Positions 60,754 through 64,000 of a DNA stretch of 64,000 nt are shown here, one piece after another. The stretch's first letter is position 1. The number at the start of each line of letters is the position of its first letter. Made by a program: the position numbers and the translations under genes. Under the pieces are notes generated by a model that saw only the letters and a program-made list of their open reading frames with translations, made no database searches and was not told where the DNA came from. This DNA is from Chitinophaga sp. SYP-B3965 (GTDB lineage: Bacteria > Bacteroidota > Bacteroidia > Chitinophagales > Chitinophagaceae), in assembly GCF_009647655.1 (NCBI RefSeq), contig NZ_WJFD01000002.1, forward strand, positions 558,001-622,000, in the 5' to 3' direction.

Positions 60754-62187
60754 ATGCATTTGAAGTACGAATCCACACTGAGAGAACCTTTAGTAGATGG
60801 GGTTAAGGATTATCACCAGGTAACGGAGGATATTATCGGGCCTATTGAAGCCAAGCCTGGCAAGCTGTGGTACATCGGTTTATTTATCTCCATTAGCTTG
60901 TTGTGTTTTGGGATTTTCTCTGTAACCTGGGAAGTATATTGGGGAACAGGGGTTTGGAACCTGAACAAAACTATTGGATGGGGTTGGGACATTACCAACT
61001 TCGTTTGGTGGGTTGGTATCGGTCACGCCGGTACGCTGATCTCCGCGATCCTCTTGTTGTTCCGTCAGGGATGGCGTACAGGGGTTAACCGCGCAGCAGA
61101 AGCAATGACCATCTTTGCGGTAATGTGTGCGGGACAATTCCCGATCTGGCACATGGGTCGTGTTTGGATGGCGTTCTTTGTACTCCCTTATCCTAACACC
61201 CGTGGTCCTTTATGGGTGAACTTTAACTCACCACTGTTGTGGGACGTGTTTGCGATCTCCACGTACTTCACTGTTTCCCTGTTGTTCTGGTACTCTGGTT
61301 TGCTGCCGGATTTTGCAACTGTACGGGACAGAGCTAAAACAAAACTTCGTAAGTATTTATATGGTATTGCTTCTTTTGGCTGGACGGGTTCCACCAAACA
61401 CTGGCAACGCCACGAGTCATTATCACTGGTGTTAGCCGGTTTGAGTACGCCACTGGTACTTTCCGTACACACCATTGTATCCTTTGACTTTGCTACCTCT
61501 GTAATTCCGGGATGGCACACTACCATCTTCCCACCCTACTTCGTTGCGGGTGCGATCTTCTCCGGATTTGCGATGGTACAAACACTGCTGATCATCACCC
61601 GTAAGATCTTAGGCCTGGAAGAATACATTACAATTGGTCACGTTGAGGCGATGAACAAAGTAATTGTACTGACTGGTTCTATCGTGGGTGTGGCTTACCT
61701 CACTGAGTTATTCATGGCCTGGTATTCAGGCAGCCGGTATGAGTTTGATACTTTCTACAAATTCCGCGCCGCTGGTCCCCTGGGCTGGAGCTACTGGATC
61801 ATGATGACCTGTAACGTATTGTCTCCGCAGGTGTTCTGGTTCAAGAAAATGAGAAGGAACATCATGGTTACCTTTATCATGTCTATCATTGTGAACATCG
61901 GTATGTGGTTTGAACGTTTTGTGATCATCTGTACTTCACTGTACCGTGACTACATTCCGTCCAGCTGGGGTTACTATCGTCCGTCCTGGCCTGAGGTTGG
62001 TTTCTACCTTGGAACGTTTGGGCTGTTCTTCACCTGTTACTTCCTCTTTGCTAAATACTTCCCGGTTATTGCGGTTGCTGAGATCAAGCATATCCTTAAA
62101 ACTTCCGGTCATAATTACAAAGAGAAGATGGTGAAATACGAAACGGAAGACAATGATAAGTTTGCGCACGATCAGGCGCATCACTAA
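60754..62187 (+). CDS. actC: Alternative complex III subunit ActC (NrfD-like quinol oxidoreductase membrane subunit)
   Basis: A 477-residue integral membrane protein with about ten helices of the NrfD/PsrC family. The N-terminus MHLKYESTLREPLVDG fits ActC; a GTG at 60733 would add seven residues and cannot be fully excluded. WHMGRVWMAFFVLPYPNTRGPLWVNFNSPLLWD (around 135-170) and WHTTIFPPYFVAGAIFSGFAMV are the helical quinol-site and core motifs. ActC is one of the two large membrane subunits and carries a quinol-binding site. It lies 121 bp after actB. Confidence 0.95.
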   Translation: MHLKYESTLREPLVDGVKDYHQVTEDIIGPIEAKPGKLWYIGLFISISLLCFGIFSVTWEVYWGTGVWNLNKTIGWGWDITNFVWWVGIGHAGTLISAILLLFRQGWRTGVNRAAEAMTIFAVMCAGQFPIWHMGRVWMAFFVLPYPNTRGPLWVNFNSPLLWDVFAISTYFTVSLLFWYSGLLPDFATVRDRAKTKLRKYLYGIASFGWTGSTKHWQRHESLSLVLAGLSTPLVLSVHTIVSFDFATSVIPGWHTTIFPPYFVAGAIFSGFAMVQTLLIITRKILGLEEYITIGHVEAMNKVIVLTGSIVGVAYLTELFMAWYSGSRYEFDTFYKFRAAGPLGWSYWIMMTCNVLSPQVFWFKKMRRNIMVTFIMSIIVNIGMWFERFVIICTSLYRDYIPSSWGYYRPSWPEVGFYLGTFGLFFTCYFLFAKYFPVIAVAEIKHILKTSGHNYKEKMVKYETEDNDKFAHDQAHH

Positions 62188-62227
62188 TGAACTGAATTAG
62201 ATTAACGGATTATAGAATATTATCCAT

Positions 62228-62821
62228 ATGGCTGTTAAAAAATTTGTTGTAGGCAGTTTTGATGATGAGGCGGTATTGTTTCCGGCGGTAAAGAAAGTTC
62301 GCTCTGCCGGGTACAAGATTCATGATGTGTATACGCCGTTCCCCGTGCATGGTCTGGACCATGCCATGGGCCTGAGAGAAACAAGCCTGCACACTGCTGG
62401 TTTCATTTATGGTATTACCGGTACAACTACCGCTTTATCATTTATGAGCTGGGTATTCACAACAGATTGGCCGATGAACATCGGTGGTAAACCTCACTTT
62501 CCATTACCTGCATTCATACCCATCACTTTTGAGTTGACGGTATTATTTGCAGCGGTAGGTATGGTGATGACCTTCATGTATCTCTGCCAGTTAGCTCCTT
62601 TTGTAAAGAAACATGTGTTCCATCCCCGTCAGAGTGATGACCTGTTTGTAATGGTGATTGAACTCACGGAGAAAACACGTGCAGAGGAAGTGAAAGCTTA
62701 CCTGGATAGTGTTGGCGCCAAAGAGATCAACGAACAGGAAGTAGAAGCCGGCTGGTGGCTGGGTCGTTTTGACAGAGAAGACAAGTTATTCAGCCAGCGC
62801 ACAACGCCGGTGAACGCTTAA
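62228..62821 (+). CDS. actD: Alternative complex III subunit ActD (DUF3341)
   Basis: A 197-residue protein with a cytoplasmic N-terminal domain (KFVVGSFDDEAVLFPAVKKVRSAGYKIHDVYTPFPVHGLD), two membrane helices (about 55-78 and 97-120) and a C-terminal ferredoxin-like part. This is the DUF3341 domain that defines ActD. The subunit stabilises the complex and has no cofactor. It lies 40 bp after actC. Confidence 0.95.
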   Translation: MAVKKFVVGSFDDEAVLFPAVKKVRSAGYKIHDVYTPFPVHGLDHAMGLRETSLHTAGFIYGITGTTTALSFMSWVFTTDWPMNIGGKPHFPLPAFIPITFELTVLFAAVGMVMTFMYLCQLAPFVKKHVFHPRQSDDLFVMVIELTEKTRAEEVKAYLDSVGAKEINEQEVEAGWWLGRFDREDKLFSQRTTPVNA

Positions 62822-62857
62822 TCAAAAAAGAAAGATCAGTTAGAAATAAATATTTTG

Positions 62858-63502
62858 ATGAAAAGGACTTCCAACATACTGATTGTAGCTGCCTTAGCTG
62901 GTGGAGCCTTACTGGCCGCCTGTAACAAGGGAGCACATAATAGAAAGCCCGGGACAATTTATGTACCAGATATGTACGAATCCCGTGCATACGAGTTTTA
63001 CAATGGTCGCCTGACCAGTTTGAAACCCGTGGATGGTACTGTGAAGAGAGGGACCCTGCTTCCTTATCACCTGAAAGCAGAGGATACGGCACAGGCAAAC
63101 CTGGTAAAGAACCCGTTGGTGTTGGATGAAGCCGGCATCAAAGAAGGTAAACGCCTTTTTGATATTTACTGTGGTGTTTGCCATGGTCAGAAGCTGGATG
63201 GTAACGGTCCGTTATATAAAGACGGAACGGGTCCATATCCTGCAGCCCCTGCTGCGCTGTTAACCGGTAAAGTACTGGAATACACAGAAGGCCGTATCTT
63301 CCATGTGATCACTTTCGGTTATAACGTGATGGGTAGTTACGCCAGCCAGCTGGATATGGAACAACGCTGGAAAGTGGTAGGTTATATCAAGCAGATGCAG
63401 AATGGTGGAAAAGCTCCGGCAGCGGCACCAGCAGCAGCTCCTGCAGATTCAGCAGCAGCACCTGCGGCAACAGCAACTGCAGCAGTAGTGGCAGCGAAAT
63501 AA
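62858..63502 (+). CDS. actE: Alternative complex III subunit ActE, lipoprotein cytochrome c
   Basis: A 214-residue lipoprotein from the ATG at 62858 (MKRTSN; the TTG three bases before was not used). The lipobox LLAAC gives the acylated C22. The cytochrome c domain carries one heme motif, CGVCH (about residues 106-110), and a later methionine (NVMGSYASQL region) is a likely axial ligand. The C-terminal tail (about 185-214) is almost only Ala and Pro, a flexible tether. ActE is the mono-heme subunit at the periplasmic face. Confidence 0.95.
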   Translation: MKRTSNILIVAALAGGALLAACNKGAHNRKPGTIYVPDMYESRAYEFYNGRLTSLKPVDGTVKRGTLLPYHLKAEDTAQANLVKNPLVLDEAGIKEGKRLFDIYCGVCHGQKLDGNGPLYKDGTGPYPAAPAALLTGKVLEYTEGRIFHVITFGYNVMGSYASQLDMEQRWKVVGYIKQMQNGGKAPAAAPAAAPADSAAAPAATATAAVVAAK

Positions 63503-63548
63503 TTTGTTTTAAACGCATTTCAACTTAGTATTTTAATATACAACAGTA

Positions 63549-64000
63549 ATGAAGGACCAATTTGTAGTACCAGCAAGATTAAAAACGACCAGCTTCGTGC
63601 TTTTGGGCATTGGCTTGCTGACTTTATTGATCGGATTATTTGTTTTCAATGATGAGCATGGAGCTACCCGCTTCTGGGCTGGCATATTGCAAAACAGCAC
63701 TTACTTTTTGCTGATAGCACTGGCCAGTACTTTCTTCATTGGTGTAACCACACTGGCACATGGTGGCTGGCAGCTTGGTTTCAGGAGAGTTCCTGAAGCG
63801 ATCTCTATGGCTGTTCCTGTTCTGGGTGCTATCCTGCTGGTGGTGTTAGGTTTTCTGATCTTCGGTCACAAAGGTCACATCTACCATTGGCTCACTCCGC
63901 ATGGCGATGTGATCCTGGAGAATAAATCTCCTTTCCTGAATGCTTCTTTCGTTTCTATTGCTTCCGTTATCACGATCGGTTTATGGTCTGCGTTAACGAT
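63549..64000 (+). CDS. actF: Alternative complex III subunit ActF, 3' end cut by window edge
   Basis: The frame opens with the ATG at 63549 (MKDQFVVPARLKTTSFVLLGIG) and stays open to the edge, 150 codons. Three to four helices are visible: about 15-33, 47-67, 83-103 and 128-145. The segment LAHGGWQLGFRRVPEAISMAVPVLGAILLVVLG is characteristic of ActF, the second quinol-oxidoreductase-like membrane subunit. It starts 46 bp after actE and closes the ACIII gene order A-B-C-D-E-F. Confidence 0.9.
   Translation, partial: MKDQFVVPARLKTTSFVLLGIGLLTLLIGLFVFNDEHGATRFWAGILQNSTYFLLIALASTFFIGVTTLAHGGWQLGFRRVPEAISMAVPVLGAILLVVLGFLIFGHKGHIYHWLTPHGDVILENKSPFLNASFVSIASVITIGLWSALT

Overview
The window looks like a chromosomal segment of a Bacteroidota bacterium close to Chitinophaga (Chitinophagaceae). 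The evidence is: promoter-like -7 elements of the TAnnTTTG type, few Shine-Dalgarno sequences, a type IX secretion (T9SS) substrate with a gliding-type C-terminal domain next to PorP/SprF and OmpA partners, a DUF4350/MoxR/DUF58 operon, LytS/LytTR regulators and an alternative complex III (ACIII) operon. No tRNA, rRNA, CRISPR array, insertion sequence or prophage gene was seen. Assignments rest on reading motifs by eye; no database search was run.

Layout. 1-4383: operon DUF4129 (cut by the window edge), DUF4350, MoxR ATPase, DUF58. 4393-9011 (minus): carboxypeptidase-regulatory-like outer-membrane beta-barrel protein and a LytTR regulator with its histidine kinase. 9234-11706: secreted alpha/beta hydrolase and an OmpA protein. 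12087-16166 (minus): Dps, a membrane transglutaminase-like protein and a STAND/NACHT-type NTPase. 16885-30057: a 3333-residue T9SS adhesin-like protein, SprF-like protein and OmpA/beta-propeller protein. 30586-47388: mostly housekeeping and accessory genes (surface lipoprotein, MATE, PfkB kinase, S1/P1 nuclease, uvrB, amt with a porin, DUF2461, asd, lamin-tail protein, DUF5606, M3 peptidase). 47433-55051: a metal-homeostasis-like region (Fur/Zur, SCO1, DUF3299-like lipoprotein, FtsX-type ABC transporter, MerC, TonB receptor). 55109-64000: purN and the ACIII operon actA-F, with actF cut at the right edge.

The most interesting points are these. (a) The STAND NTPase and giant adhesin genes diverge from a 718-bp region holding seven TGAACA words and one inverted copy. 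(b) The adhesin has eight copies of a CxxC module and about 21 Ig-like domains, with the number of Ig domains per module rising as 1,1,1,1,1,2,4,10. (c) Matching GCAACnnnGTTGC dyads lie upstream of both arms of the ABC/DUF3299/SCO1/Fur and MerC divergon, suggesting an autoregulated Zur-type regulon. A separate DtxR-like dyad precedes the TonB receptor. (d) Several tandem arrays (periods 59, 114, 33 and 33-34 bp) sit at gene 3' ends, three of them between convergent genes.

Several start codons were moved to the ATG (or a better TTG) that gives a proper signal peptide or family N-terminus; each case is stated in its entry.
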